A stretch of DNA of 64,000 bases from Nocardia brasiliensis ATCC 700358 (lineage in GTDB: Bacteria; Actinomycetota; Actinomycetes; Mycobacteriales; Mycobacteriaceae), in the NCBI RefSeq assembly GCF_000250675.2, contig NC_018681.1, forward strand, positions 9,052,001 to 9,116,000. Direction: 5' to 3'. Shown here piece after piece: positions 42,284 to 49,956 of the stretch. A model generated the notes under the pieces. That model saw nothing but the letters and a program-made list of their open reading frames with translations, was not told the origin of the DNA and ran no database searches. A program made the position numbers and the translations under genes. Each line of letters starts with the position of its first letter. Position 1 is the first letter of the stretch.

Positions 42284-42514
42284 CTACGTAGCGGGCGTGC
42301 CCTTGCCCGAGCCGCTCGACAGCTGCTTGACGATGTCGGCGATGGCCTTGCTCGAGCCGGTACCGGTCGGATCGGGCTCACCCGGAGCGACCACCGGCTG
42401 CGCCGCGCCGGTCTCCAACGGGAGACCCGGCGCCGCACCGGCCATGCCCGACCCGGCGATGATCAGACCGGCCGCCGCGGCCAGGACGACACCGAACACT
42501 CGTGTTTTGCTCAT
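42284..42514 (-). CDS. Small secreted protein of the APGLPLE type, paralogue
   Basis: A 76-residue precursor. The signal peptide GVVLAAAAGLIIAGSGMAGA ends at AAPG, and the mature protein begins APGLPLETGAAQP like the product of 37784. It then diverges to a Ser/Gly-rich helical tail without cysteines. The ATG at 42514 follows GGAAGAAG. It is exported; the function is unknown. Confidence 0.75.
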   Translation of the reverse strand: MSKTRVFGVVLAAAAGLIIAGSGMAGAAPGLPLETGAAQPVVAPGEPDPTGTGSSKAIADIVKQLSSGSGKGTPAT

Positions 42515-43105
42515 GTAACTTCTTCCTTTACCGATTTCTTTCTCGACCGATAACCCGAACGGTTCGGCCGAAAGCAGTTCTATCACGCATAAACTCGGCC
42601 AGCGACCATTCAGTCATCGCGGAATTCGGTCACGATTAGCCCTTTGATTGCACTACTCAAACACCACGACAGAACGACGTCGTGCCACCAACTCGCCTGG
42701 TACGACCCCATTTTCACCGGCAAGGAAGCCAGGGGCACCAATTTTTCGCACCCGAAACCGCAGGACAAAGAATGCAATAGCCGGCCCACATGACGAAGCC
42801 CAGGGCAAATGGACAACAACCAGGCACCGAAACGGCTCATTTAAATGTTCAGCAACCCGTGCCGCGACCGACATACAGCAATCCGACCGCAATTCTGTGA
42901 TTCATTGCATATCCGGCGGGCGTAACATTATCGGTCGCCACGCCGAATGCGGTGCCGAGCCGAATGTCGCTGCGCAGCATGCTGATTCGAAGGGCGACAC
43001 CGCGATCGCCGGTAACTGATCGATCGCTGCGCACCGCGACGAAACAGCCCGATTTCAGTGATTCACATCACAAAATGTTTGCGTGCAGGACTCGCTGAGC
43101 TGGCG
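42515..43105. other. Lower-GC intergenic stretch without a supported gene
   Basis: Nearly 600 bases with noticeably lower GC than their surroundings, including several runs of A and T. The frames present are short and lack recognisable signals. This may be a decayed gene or a regulatory region for the small secreted gene. Confidence 0.5.
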
Positions 43106-45403
43106 TTACTCGCACTTCACCACGGGGATGGGGTCGTATTTGACGGTGCGGGTCGCGCGGGAGACCTCTTTGCCGGTGCGGCGATCGGTGATGATCCGGG
43201 TGTCGGAAATGGTGAAGCCCGGGGCGCCCTCGGAGGCGATGCAGTCCTTGCCCTTCGGAAGCTTGATGGTGGACGGCTCGGTCGGCTTGCTCTTCTCGCC
43301 GGTGACCGATTCGACGTTCAGCGTCTTGGTGCCCCAGAGCCGAACCGTCACTTCGGAATCCGTGGCGAGCGCCTCGATGAAGACGCCGGTCGGAGTGTTG
43401 TTGCGGAAGCGCAGATCGATCGCGCCGTCGAACACGGTCGCCTCCCGCGCCGCCGGATACCGGGAGATGTAGTAGCTGTGCTCGGTGTGGCCCGCGTCCT
43501 CCATGCCCGCGAAATAGGCGGCGTTGTAGAGGGTGGTGGCGAACTGGCTGATGCCGCCGCCGACGGCGGTGGCGGGCCTGCCGTGGTCGATGATGCCGGA
43601 CTCCACATAGCCTTCCGCGGCACCGCGCGGTCCGGTGAAATCGTTGAGCGAGAAGGTATCTCCCGGTTTCACGACGGCGCCGTTGACCTTCTTGGCGACC
43701 ACCCGGATGTTCACCCCGGAGGGGCCGCTGAAACCGTTGGTGGTGAACGAACCCATGGTCTCGACGATGCCCAGACCCTGTGCCGCCTCGGTGGTCAGCT
43801 TCGGCTCGACCTTTTCGTAGACGGCTTGCGCGGTGCGCTCGCCCGGCGCGGTCAGCAGCGCCGTGTACTGCTCCAGCGTCTTCGGCCAGTTGATCTTGTC
43901 GCCGATCACGGCGGGCACCACGGTGGGCTTGCCGCCGGTCAGCGCGAAGGTGGCGTCTTTCGCCTCCACCTCGGTGGCCGCCAGCTGCGGCGCCAGCAAA
44001 CCGACCGCGATGTTTTGATCCACGGTGAGCGCCAGTCCGCCGTTGCCGTCGGGTGCGAACGCCAGCGTCGTCGCGATCTGCTCCGGGTCGAGCTTGGCGG
44101 CCGCGCCCTTGCCCGCGAAGGTGATCGGCGCGCGCACCGCGGGCTCGGCGACGGTACGCAAGGCGAGGTCGACCGCTTCCGGTCGCACGTTCAACGGCGC
44201 GGGGTGCACCGGCAGATCCACCGTGAGACCGCTGATCCACTCGTCGATGAGATCCTGGCGCGCGGCGGCGATATCGAGCACGCGCCCCGGCACCGGGGCG
44301 ACGGCGACGGGTCTGGCCTTGTCGAAGGCGATGGTGCCCTCGACCGACGGACGATCGTGCACGCGCAACGCGTCCAGCTGACGATCCAGTGCCGCGTCGT
44401 CGACCACGCTGACGACCGCGACATCGCGAGCGCTGAACAGCGAGGTGAACCGGGTGACCGGATTGAGCGGCTGACCGCCGACCCGCGCCCAGGTGCGGTC
44501 CCAGTCGACCGACAGGCCCGCGGCGCTCGGGATCATCCGGGTCTGTACGTCGCCGATGCGCAACGGCAGCTCGCGCTCGATGCGCGGACCGAGTTCGGCG
44601 CGCAGCCGCTCGTCCGCCGCCGCGGTGGCCATGCCGCCGACATCGATGCCCGCGACGACCGTGCCGCGCGGCACCTCACCGGAGGACAGCGCCAGGTCGA
44701 CCCCGTAGGCGATGCCGACCACGGCGAACACGGCGCCGACCGCGATGCCGGCGCGCCGGATCGTGGTGCGGTCGAATCGCTTCGGCGGCGGTCCGGAGAT
44801 CGGACGTCGCCCCGGCGGGCGCGGCTCGGCGGGCCTGGCGCGGTGCGTGTTCGCCGCGGGGGTGGTGACCCGCAGGGGTTCGGTGGGGGCCGAGTCGCTG
44901 ACCCACTCCGGGGCCCGATTCGGCTCATACGGTGCGGAATTCGCCCTTCCCGGAGCCGGGTTCGCGGCATAAGCCGGATTCGATTCGTACGGAGCATGAT
45001 TCGATCCGTACCGGGGCGGGTTCGCCTCGTGCTGGGGCAGATTCGACCCGTGCTGGGGCGGATTCGAGTCGTACTGGGAAGGATTCGATCCGTACTGTGT
45101 CGGGTTCGACTCGTACGGAGCCTGATTCGAGTCGTACCGGACCGGATCCGAGCCGTACTGGGCCGGGTCCGACCCGTAGGCGGCGGGGTTCGACCCGTAC
45201 GGCGCGGGGTTCGATTCGTACGCGACCGGGTTCGACCGGTCAGGCGCGGGGTTCGACGGGCCGGGGGCCGGGGTCGACCCGCCCGGCGCTTCCCCCGGAG
45301 CCCTGTTCGCGCCATTCGCCTGGGCCGACTCGAGCAGCTGGCGTAGGCCGACCTCGCCGCCTGCTTGTCGGCCGCGGCGTCCGGTGCTCGGCTGGCTCGT
45401 CAC
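43106..45403 (-). CDS. VanW-domain envelope protein with heptapeptide repeats
   Basis: A 765-residue protein. The GTG at 45403 has GGGGAGGA upstream. The N-terminal 215 residues are cytosolic and disordered and include 14 heptapeptide repeats. A membrane helix follows at about 228-248 (IAVGAVFAVVGIAYG). Extracytoplasmic peptidoglycan-binding-like segments come next (VAGIDVGGM repeats, ALTVDQNIAVG). The C-terminal VanW domain has DFTGPRGAAEGYVESGIIDHG, GGGISQFATTLYNAAYFAGM and FRNNTPTGVFIEA. It probably acts in cell-wall biology; VanW itself has no assigned reaction. Confidence 0.88.
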   Translation of the reverse strand: MTSQPSTGRRGRQAGGEVGLRQLLESAQANGANRAPGEAPGGSTPAPGPSNPAPDRSNPVAYESNPAPYGSNPAAYGSDPAQYGSDPVRYDSNQAPYESNPTQYGSNPSQYDSNPPQHGSNLPQHEANPPRYGSNHAPYESNPAYAANPAPGRANSAPYEPNRAPEWVSDSAPTEPLRVTTPAANTHRARPAEPRPPGRRPISGPPPKRFDRTTIRRAGIAVGAVFAVVGIAYGVDLALSSGEVPRGTVVAGIDVGGMATAAADERLRAELGPRIERELPLRIGDVQTRMIPSAAGLSVDWDRTWARVGGQPLNPVTRFTSLFSARDVAVVSVVDDAALDRQLDALRVHDRPSVEGTIAFDKARPVAVAPVPGRVLDIAAARQDLIDEWISGLTVDLPVHPAPLNVRPEAVDLALRTVAEPAVRAPITFAGKGAAAKLDPEQIATTLAFAPDGNGGLALTVDQNIAVGLLAPQLAATEVEAKDATFALTGGKPTVVPAVIGDKINWPKTLEQYTALLTAPGERTAQAVYEKVEPKLTTEAAQGLGIVETMGSFTTNGFSGPSGVNIRVVAKKVNGAVVKPGDTFSLNDFTGPRGAAEGYVESGIIDHGRPATAVGGGISQFATTLYNAAYFAGMEDAGHTEHSYYISRYPAAREATVFDGAIDLRFRNNTPTGVFIEALATDSEVTVRLWGTKTLNVESVTGEKSKPTEPSTIKLPKGKDCIASEGAPGFTISDTRIITDRRTGKEVSRATRTVKYDPIPVVKCE
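44963..45256 (-). repeat. Fourteen 21-bp repeats encoding S-N/D-P-x-x-Y-x heptads
   Basis: In-frame tandem repeats of exactly 21 bp in the VanW gene. Consecutive heptads read SNPAPDR, SNPVAYE, SNPAPYG and so on for 14 units. They diverge at the variable positions and at His for Tyr. Copy number could differ among strains. Confidence 0.92.
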
Positions 45404-45741
45404 GAACCGTCCTCCCCGTTCGGGTGTCTTCGGGACCCGCCCGGTGCGAGTCACCCGCCAACGATAGTGCGCCGTCCCGACGACGTCAGGCGAGCACCGA
45501 AGTGCAGCTAACCGCCCGCAAAGCGCCGGGTGACACACGCAAAGGGCCCCGCGCAGTTGCCGGGTCGGGGGTCTGGCAACTACGCGGAGCCGATCTGATT
45601 ATCGGTACGGCGCACCATGCGTTACACAGCCGGGCAAATTCGATTCGCACCGGCGCGAGACAATCGGGGACGACCTCTCGCCACCAGGGCTCGCAGAGCG
45701 TCCGGACGGACGTCCGGCGTCGCATACACGAGGGAGATGGA
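45404..45741. other. Divergent promoter region between vanW-like gene and gnd
   Basis: A 338-base gap with no gene seen. It contains a hairpin with arms CCGCGCAGTTGCC (45549-45561) and GGCAACTACGCGG (45575-45587), one mismatch each. This may be a terminator or leader structure ahead of gnd. Confidence 0.5.
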
Positions 45742-46770
45742 ATGCAGCTGGGAATGATCGGCCTCGGTCGGATGGGCGCCAACATCGTGCGCCGCATCGT
45801 CAAGGACGGGCACACCGCGGTCGGCTACGAACGTCGCCCCAAGGCCATCGATGAACTGCGGCAGGAACTCGGCGACGACTTCCGGGGCAGCACCGACCTC
45901 ACGGAATTCGTGCAGGCGCTGCAGACACCGCGGGTGGTGTGGGTGATGATCCCGGCGGGCGCCACCGGCGCGGTCATCGATCAGGTCGCCGAACTGCTCG
46001 AGCCCGGCGACATCATCATCGACGGTGGTAACAGCCGCTATCACGAGGACATCGCCCGGGCCGAGCGGCTGACCCCGAAGGGCATCCACTACGTGGACAT
46101 CGGCACCTCGGGCGGTGTCTTCGGACTCACCCGCGGCTTCTGCCTGATGATCGGCGGTGAGCCGGAGCCGGTGCGATACCTGGATCCGCTGTTGCGCTCC
46201 ATCGCACCGGGCGTCGAGGCGGCCGAGCGGACGCCGGGACGGACCGGGGAGCCGTCCCCGGCCGAGCAGGGCTACCTGCACTGCGGTCCGGCGGGCGCGG
46301 GTCATTTTGTGAAGATGGTGCACAACGGCATCGAGTACGGCGCGATGGCGGCCTACGCCGAGGGTCTGAACATCTTGCACAAGGCCGACTTCGGCGCGAC
46401 GCACGCCGGCGAGTTCTCGGCCGAGGAGACTCCGCTCGAGCATCCCGAGCACTACCGGTACGACCTCGACATTCCCGAGGTCACCGAGGTGTGGCGGCGC
46501 GGTTCGGTGGTCGCCTCGTGGTTGCTGGATCTCACCGCGAGCGCGCTGTACGCCGACCCGAACCTGGATTCCTACAGCGGGCGGGTCTCCGATTCCGGCG
46601 AGGGCCGGTGGACCCTGGACGCCGCGATCGACACCGGGGTGCCCGCGCCGGTGCTCGCCGCCGCGGTGTTCCAGCGGTTCTCCTCGCGCGGGGAATCGCT
46701 GTACGCGGACAAGATGCTCTCGGCCATGCGCAAAGCCTTCGGCGGGCACAACGAGCTGCCCGGAAAGTGA
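45742..46770 (+). CDS. gnd: 6-phosphogluconate dehydrogenase, decarboxylating (short form)
   Basis: This converts 6-phosphogluconate to ribulose 5-phosphate with NAD(P) in the pentose-phosphate pathway. The 342-residue protein is the short, typically NAD-linked Gnd/YqeC type. GLGRMG at 7-12 binds the dinucleotide, IIDGGNSRYHEDI and DIGTSGGVFGLTRGFCLMIGG hold the substrate, and the catalytic lysine lies in GHFVKMVHNGIEYG. The ATG at 45742 follows AGGGAGATGG. Confidence 0.94.
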   Translation: MQLGMIGLGRMGANIVRRIVKDGHTAVGYERRPKAIDELRQELGDDFRGSTDLTEFVQALQTPRVVWVMIPAGATGAVIDQVAELLEPGDIIIDGGNSRYHEDIARAERLTPKGIHYVDIGTSGGVFGLTRGFCLMIGGEPEPVRYLDPLLRSIAPGVEAAERTPGRTGEPSPAEQGYLHCGPAGAGHFVKMVHNGIEYGAMAAYAEGLNILHKADFGATHAGEFSAEETPLEHPEHYRYDLDIPEVTEVWRRGSVVASWLLDLTASALYADPNLDSYSGRVSDSGEGRWTLDAAIDTGVPAPVLAAAVFQRFSSRGESLYADKMLSAMRKAFGGHNELPGK

Positions 46771-46771
46771 C

Positions 46772-46812
46772 CGACGGCCGCGGCCCCGCGGGTGCGGGCG
46801 CCGCGGCCGTCG
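46772..46812. terminator. Bidirectional hairpin after gnd
   Basis: CGACGGCCGCGGC (46772-46784) pairs with GCCGCGGCCGTCG (46800-46812), 2 bases after the gnd stop codon and 9 bases before the end of the convergent microprotein gene. Confidence 0.75.
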
Positions 46813-46821
46813 GCACGGGGA

Positions 46822-46908
46822 TCAGAAGCCGGCGGCCTGGGCCATCAGCTTGGCGACCGCCAGCGGGCCGTACCAGAACAGATAGTTGAGTCCGTAGAGA
46901 AATGCCAT
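46822..46908 (-). CDS. 28-residue membrane microprotein
   Basis: The frame encodes MAFLYGLNYLFWYGPLAVAK followed by LMAQAAGF, a single hydrophobic helix with aromatic ends. It has AAGGAC 8 bases upstream of the ATG at 46908 and starts 15 bp after the stop codon of the lipase-like gene on the same strand. The strong ribosome binding site, tight spacing and non-random amphipathic composition support translation. The function is unknown, but it is presumably a membrane partner of the upstream gene. Confidence 0.6.
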   Translation of the reverse strand: MAFLYGLNYLFWYGPLAVAKLMAQAAGF

Positions 46909-46923
46909 GGCGGTCAGTCCTTT

Positions 46924-48249
46924 TCAGTCGAAATTACGGTCGATCCAGTCGATTGTCTGCATGCCGAACAGGTCGGTGCCCCAGCCGTAGATGTCGGTGA
47001 GCATCCGGGTCATGCTGCAATCGGTCGGCTGGTAGACGACGTCGGCGCCACCCGCCCGATAGATGTCGGCCAGTTCCCGCGAGTCCTTGGCCGGCACGAG
47101 CGACATGGGTGAGTCGTCGGCGGCACAGGAGGTGATGGCCACCTTGGCCTTCGGCGTTCCGGCACGGCCGAGGATGTTCTCCTCGAACGCGTGCTGGAAC
47201 GCGGGCTCGTCGGCGGGGCTGAGCCCCGAGTTGAACAGCGTGTTGAGCGGCAGGAAGGGCAGCCCGAAGTACGCGGGCGTCTGGCACTGCGTGCGGAACG
47301 CGTCGGCCAGCGCGACACCCGCCGGGTTCAGCTTCTCGTTCACCCGCATCTCCGGGTACGCGGGCTCCAGTCCGAGCAGGGTCGCCAGCGCGAAACCCGA
47401 CCCCACCGAACCGTCGGCGACCCGCATGAAGTTGCGCGGGTTGACGACCATGCCTTCCAGCACAGCGGTTTTCACGTCGAGTTCGGGCGCGTAGGTCGGC
47501 TGCAACTCGGCGGAGAACGCCGCCCCGACCCCGCCGCCCGCGATGCCGAACAGCGAAATCGGCGCCTTCGGATTCAATCCGGCTTCCTGGTAGCCCAAAG
47601 CCGCACGGACGCCGTCGAGTTGGGCGTGCGCGGCGAACTTGCCCGCGAAGACCCCGTGCGGCTTGCGATCTCCGTCGTTGCCCACGTCGGAGATCATCAC
47701 CGCGTAACCCTTGTCGAACATCAACGCCAGCGGACCGAGCGCCGACCACGACGAGCCGTCCAGCGGATCACCGCCGGTCCACTGCGTACTGGGGTGGCAG
47801 GACCAGCCGACGCTGTCGTTGGCCTCCTGGTAGGAGACGACCTTCTTCTCCCCCACCGGCACACCGTGATTCGGGATCATCAGGATGCCGGTGCTGATCA
47901 TCGGGGTGACGCCGTCGATGCCGGTGGTCACGTACATCAGCTTGTACGCCTCGATATCGGGCGGGGTGATGCCGAGGAACATCACGTCGACCTTCTTCGC
48001 CTTGAGCAGCGTGCCCGGCTGCTCGGCGCCGGTCAGCGGCGGTTCCTCGTAGAACGGGTCGTTGGCGAGCAGCGCCTGGAACGCCTGGTCCGGTGGAACC
48101 GGTTGGGCGTTTTGGATCTGCCCGACGACGAAGCCGTTGAAGACCTTGTCCAGTCCGGGCGTGCCCTGCGGGCCCTGTTCGGCCGCCGCGGTTGCGGCGG
48201 ACAGCAACAGGGCGGCGGCCGTCGCGACGGCCACGGTCAATCGTTTCAT
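46924..48249 (-). CDS. Secreted lipase-family (LIP) protein lacking the nucleophile serine
   Basis: A 441-residue precursor with a signal peptide (residues 1-23, ending AAAEQ) and the secretory lipase LIP family pattern. It has YVTTGIDGVTPMISTGILMI, YQEANDSVGWSCHPS and, late, CSMTRMLTDIYGWG with a probable disulfide. The nucleophile elbow reads GIAGGGVGA with Ala237 where the family has Ser (GxSxG). Classic lipase activity is therefore unlikely, and it may be a pseudo-enzyme or a binding protein. It is the second gene of a three-gene operon. Confidence 0.85.
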   Translation of the reverse strand: MKRLTVAVATAAALLLSAATAAAEQGPQGTPGLDKVFNGFVVGQIQNAQPVPPDQAFQALLANDPFYEEPPLTGAEQPGTLLKAKKVDVMFLGITPPDIEAYKLMYVTTGIDGVTPMISTGILMIPNHGVPVGEKKVVSYQEANDSVGWSCHPSTQWTGGDPLDGSSWSALGPLALMFDKGYAVMISDVGNDGDRKPHGVFAGKFAAHAQLDGVRAALGYQEAGLNPKAPISLFGIAGGGVGAAFSAELQPTYAPELDVKTAVLEGMVVNPRNFMRVADGSVGSGFALATLLGLEPAYPEMRVNEKLNPAGVALADAFRTQCQTPAYFGLPFLPLNTLFNSGLSPADEPAFQHAFEENILGRAGTPKAKVAITSCAADDSPMSLVPAKDSRELADIYRAGGADVVYQPTDCSMTRMLTDIYGWGTDLFGMQTIDWIDRNFD

Positions 48250-48250
48250 C

Positions 48251-49522
48251 TCAGCGCACCGCCATCGTCTCGGTCGGGGTCACCTGGAGCTGCCGCGCCG
48301 CCGAGTCCAGCAGCTGCGGGATGTTGAACAGCGGACGATGCGATTCCATCTGCACCTCGTAGGGGGTGCGCATCACGGCTTCCAGCGCGGGCCAGTTGTT
48401 CTCGACCTGGAACTTGTACTTGGGCAGCAACTCGGTGGTGATGTAATCCCATCGCGCGTCGAATTCCGACCAATTCCAGTCCGGCAGCGGCAAAGTCAAC
48501 AACCCTGGACGTCCGTCGGCCATCGTGACCGGGATGCGCACGGGGTGGAATTCCCGAGGTGGCGCGACACCCGCGACCGACGGCGATCCCGCCGCGCCGC
48601 TGACGTAGGTGATCGCTTCGCCGACCACACCCTTGTAGTTGCGCGTCTCGTCCCACTGATCGCGGATGGCCCAATACTGTTCGCGACGCAGCAGTGCCGC
48701 GTTGCCCGCGGCGATCCGATCCTGGTCGCCGGAGGCCACGTCCCGCCAGGCGCCCAGCACGTCGCCGTCGAACAGCCCGGCCGCGTGGAACTCTTCCAGC
48801 GCCGGTAGCCCCTCGGTGACGTACGCGTCGTGCATCGGCATCAGATCCGAGAATATGTTCTTCTGCATCACCAGGATCATCCCGATGAGGTAATGCAGGT
48901 CCGCCGGGGTGATCTGCGGACCGGCCGCGGCGAGTGCGCGCAGGCCGCTCGGAAGTTGCGCCACCGCTTGCGGTCCCGCGGCCTGCTCGACCGCGGCCAG
49001 GATGCCGCGCGCGGATTCGGACAGGCCGGGCAGGCTGTAGATGTTGCCCATCAGCTCGAAATCGACCAGCCCGCCGCCGAAGTCGGCGCCGACCTGGCCA
49101 CCCATGCCCGCCCATTGCAGCTCACGATGGTTCAGCTGCAGGTCTTCGTAGTAGCGATAGGACTTGATCAGGTTGGCGCGGTTGGCTTCCACGCCCGCGC
49201 GCGGATCCCAGGACCTCAGGTCGATGCCCGCTTTGCCGGTCACGTCGACGAGCCAATACTGATAGAGCAGCGCGGCGTACCGGGTCGGCGCGACACCCTG
49301 GGCCCGCGCCTCGTCGAGCAGGCCGCGCAATTCGGCTGCGTCGTAGGGCAGTTCCGGGTTGACTCCGCCGGGTCCGCTCGCCGCGTCCCGATTCACCAGC
49401 GGTAGATCCAGGTAGCGGTCCAGGTCACCGGCCGCCCCCGCCGGGGCCGCGGCGGCGAGTCCGAGACCCACCGCGGCCGTCAGGGCCAGCGCGGTGGCGC
49501 GCAGCGCCATACCGATTCGCAT
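48251..49522 (-). CDS. Secreted protein of unknown family, lipase operon
   Basis: A 423-residue precursor with a signal peptide ending ALAAAAPAGAAGD. The mature protein is helical and rich in Trp and Tyr (QYWLVDVTGKAGIDLRSWDP, DWNWSEFDARWDYITTELLP) with no recognised domain. Its stop codon is one base from the lipase-like start codon, so they are co-translated. The Trp/Tyr clusters suggest a lipid- or sugar-binding role. The start at 49522 with AGGAAGG upstream gives the cleanest signal peptide. Confidence 0.72.
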   Translation of the reverse strand: MRIGMALRATALALTAAVGLGLAAAAPAGAAGDLDRYLDLPLVNRDAASGPGGVNPELPYDAAELRGLLDEARAQGVAPTRYAALLYQYWLVDVTGKAGIDLRSWDPRAGVEANRANLIKSYRYYEDLQLNHRELQWAGMGGQVGADFGGGLVDFELMGNIYSLPGLSESARGILAAVEQAAGPQAVAQLPSGLRALAAAGPQITPADLHYLIGMILVMQKNIFSDLMPMHDAYVTEGLPALEEFHAAGLFDGDVLGAWRDVASGDQDRIAAGNAALLRREQYWAIRDQWDETRNYKGVVGEAITYVSGAAGSPSVAGVAPPREFHPVRIPVTMADGRPGLLTLPLPDWNWSEFDARWDYITTELLPKYKFQVENNWPALEAVMRTPYEVQMESHRPLFNIPQLLDSAARQLQVTPTETMAVR

Positions 49523-49956
49523 CAGCTGTTCAGCCTTCCTCTCTGCTTGCTCGAGTCGAACAATTCGTTGAGCGAAGAGATGTCTTTTCAGTAGCTGCGT
49601 GTTCGTCGCGCGGTGACAAAACGCACGTTTCATCACCGGATACCGCTAGCACAGTAGGTGACGTGCAGGTAAACACACAGATCAGCCCCACCGCAAGAAC
49701 GAATGTGACCGATCGTCAGCAACCGAATTAAAGCTGTAACACGAAAGTTGCCTGCTAGTAGCTATTAAATCGTTGAATTATTACAGCGAAATGCGACTCG
49801 AATCGCGACGGACATTCATGACAAACCTCACAGCAGCACACAGCCCTGCATCGCGGCAACCGGGGACTACCCGAATCGCACCGTCTCAGACAGAATGAGG
49901 CGGACAACTACGTCCACGGACCGCGGGGCTCGCGGCCCGGATAGTGGGGTGAATCC
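49523..49956. other. Divergent promoter region, AT-rich
   Basis: A 434-base gap with clearly lower GC, especially 49720-49800, between the secreted-protein operon and the ephD-like gene. No gene or RNA was recognised. It presumably holds both promoters. Confidence 0.5.

Noticed and set aside
42610..42840. A 76-codon minus-strand frame in the low-GC gap
   Set aside because: No ribosome binding site, no clear signal peptide and no family pattern were seen; it is kept only as part of the gap description.
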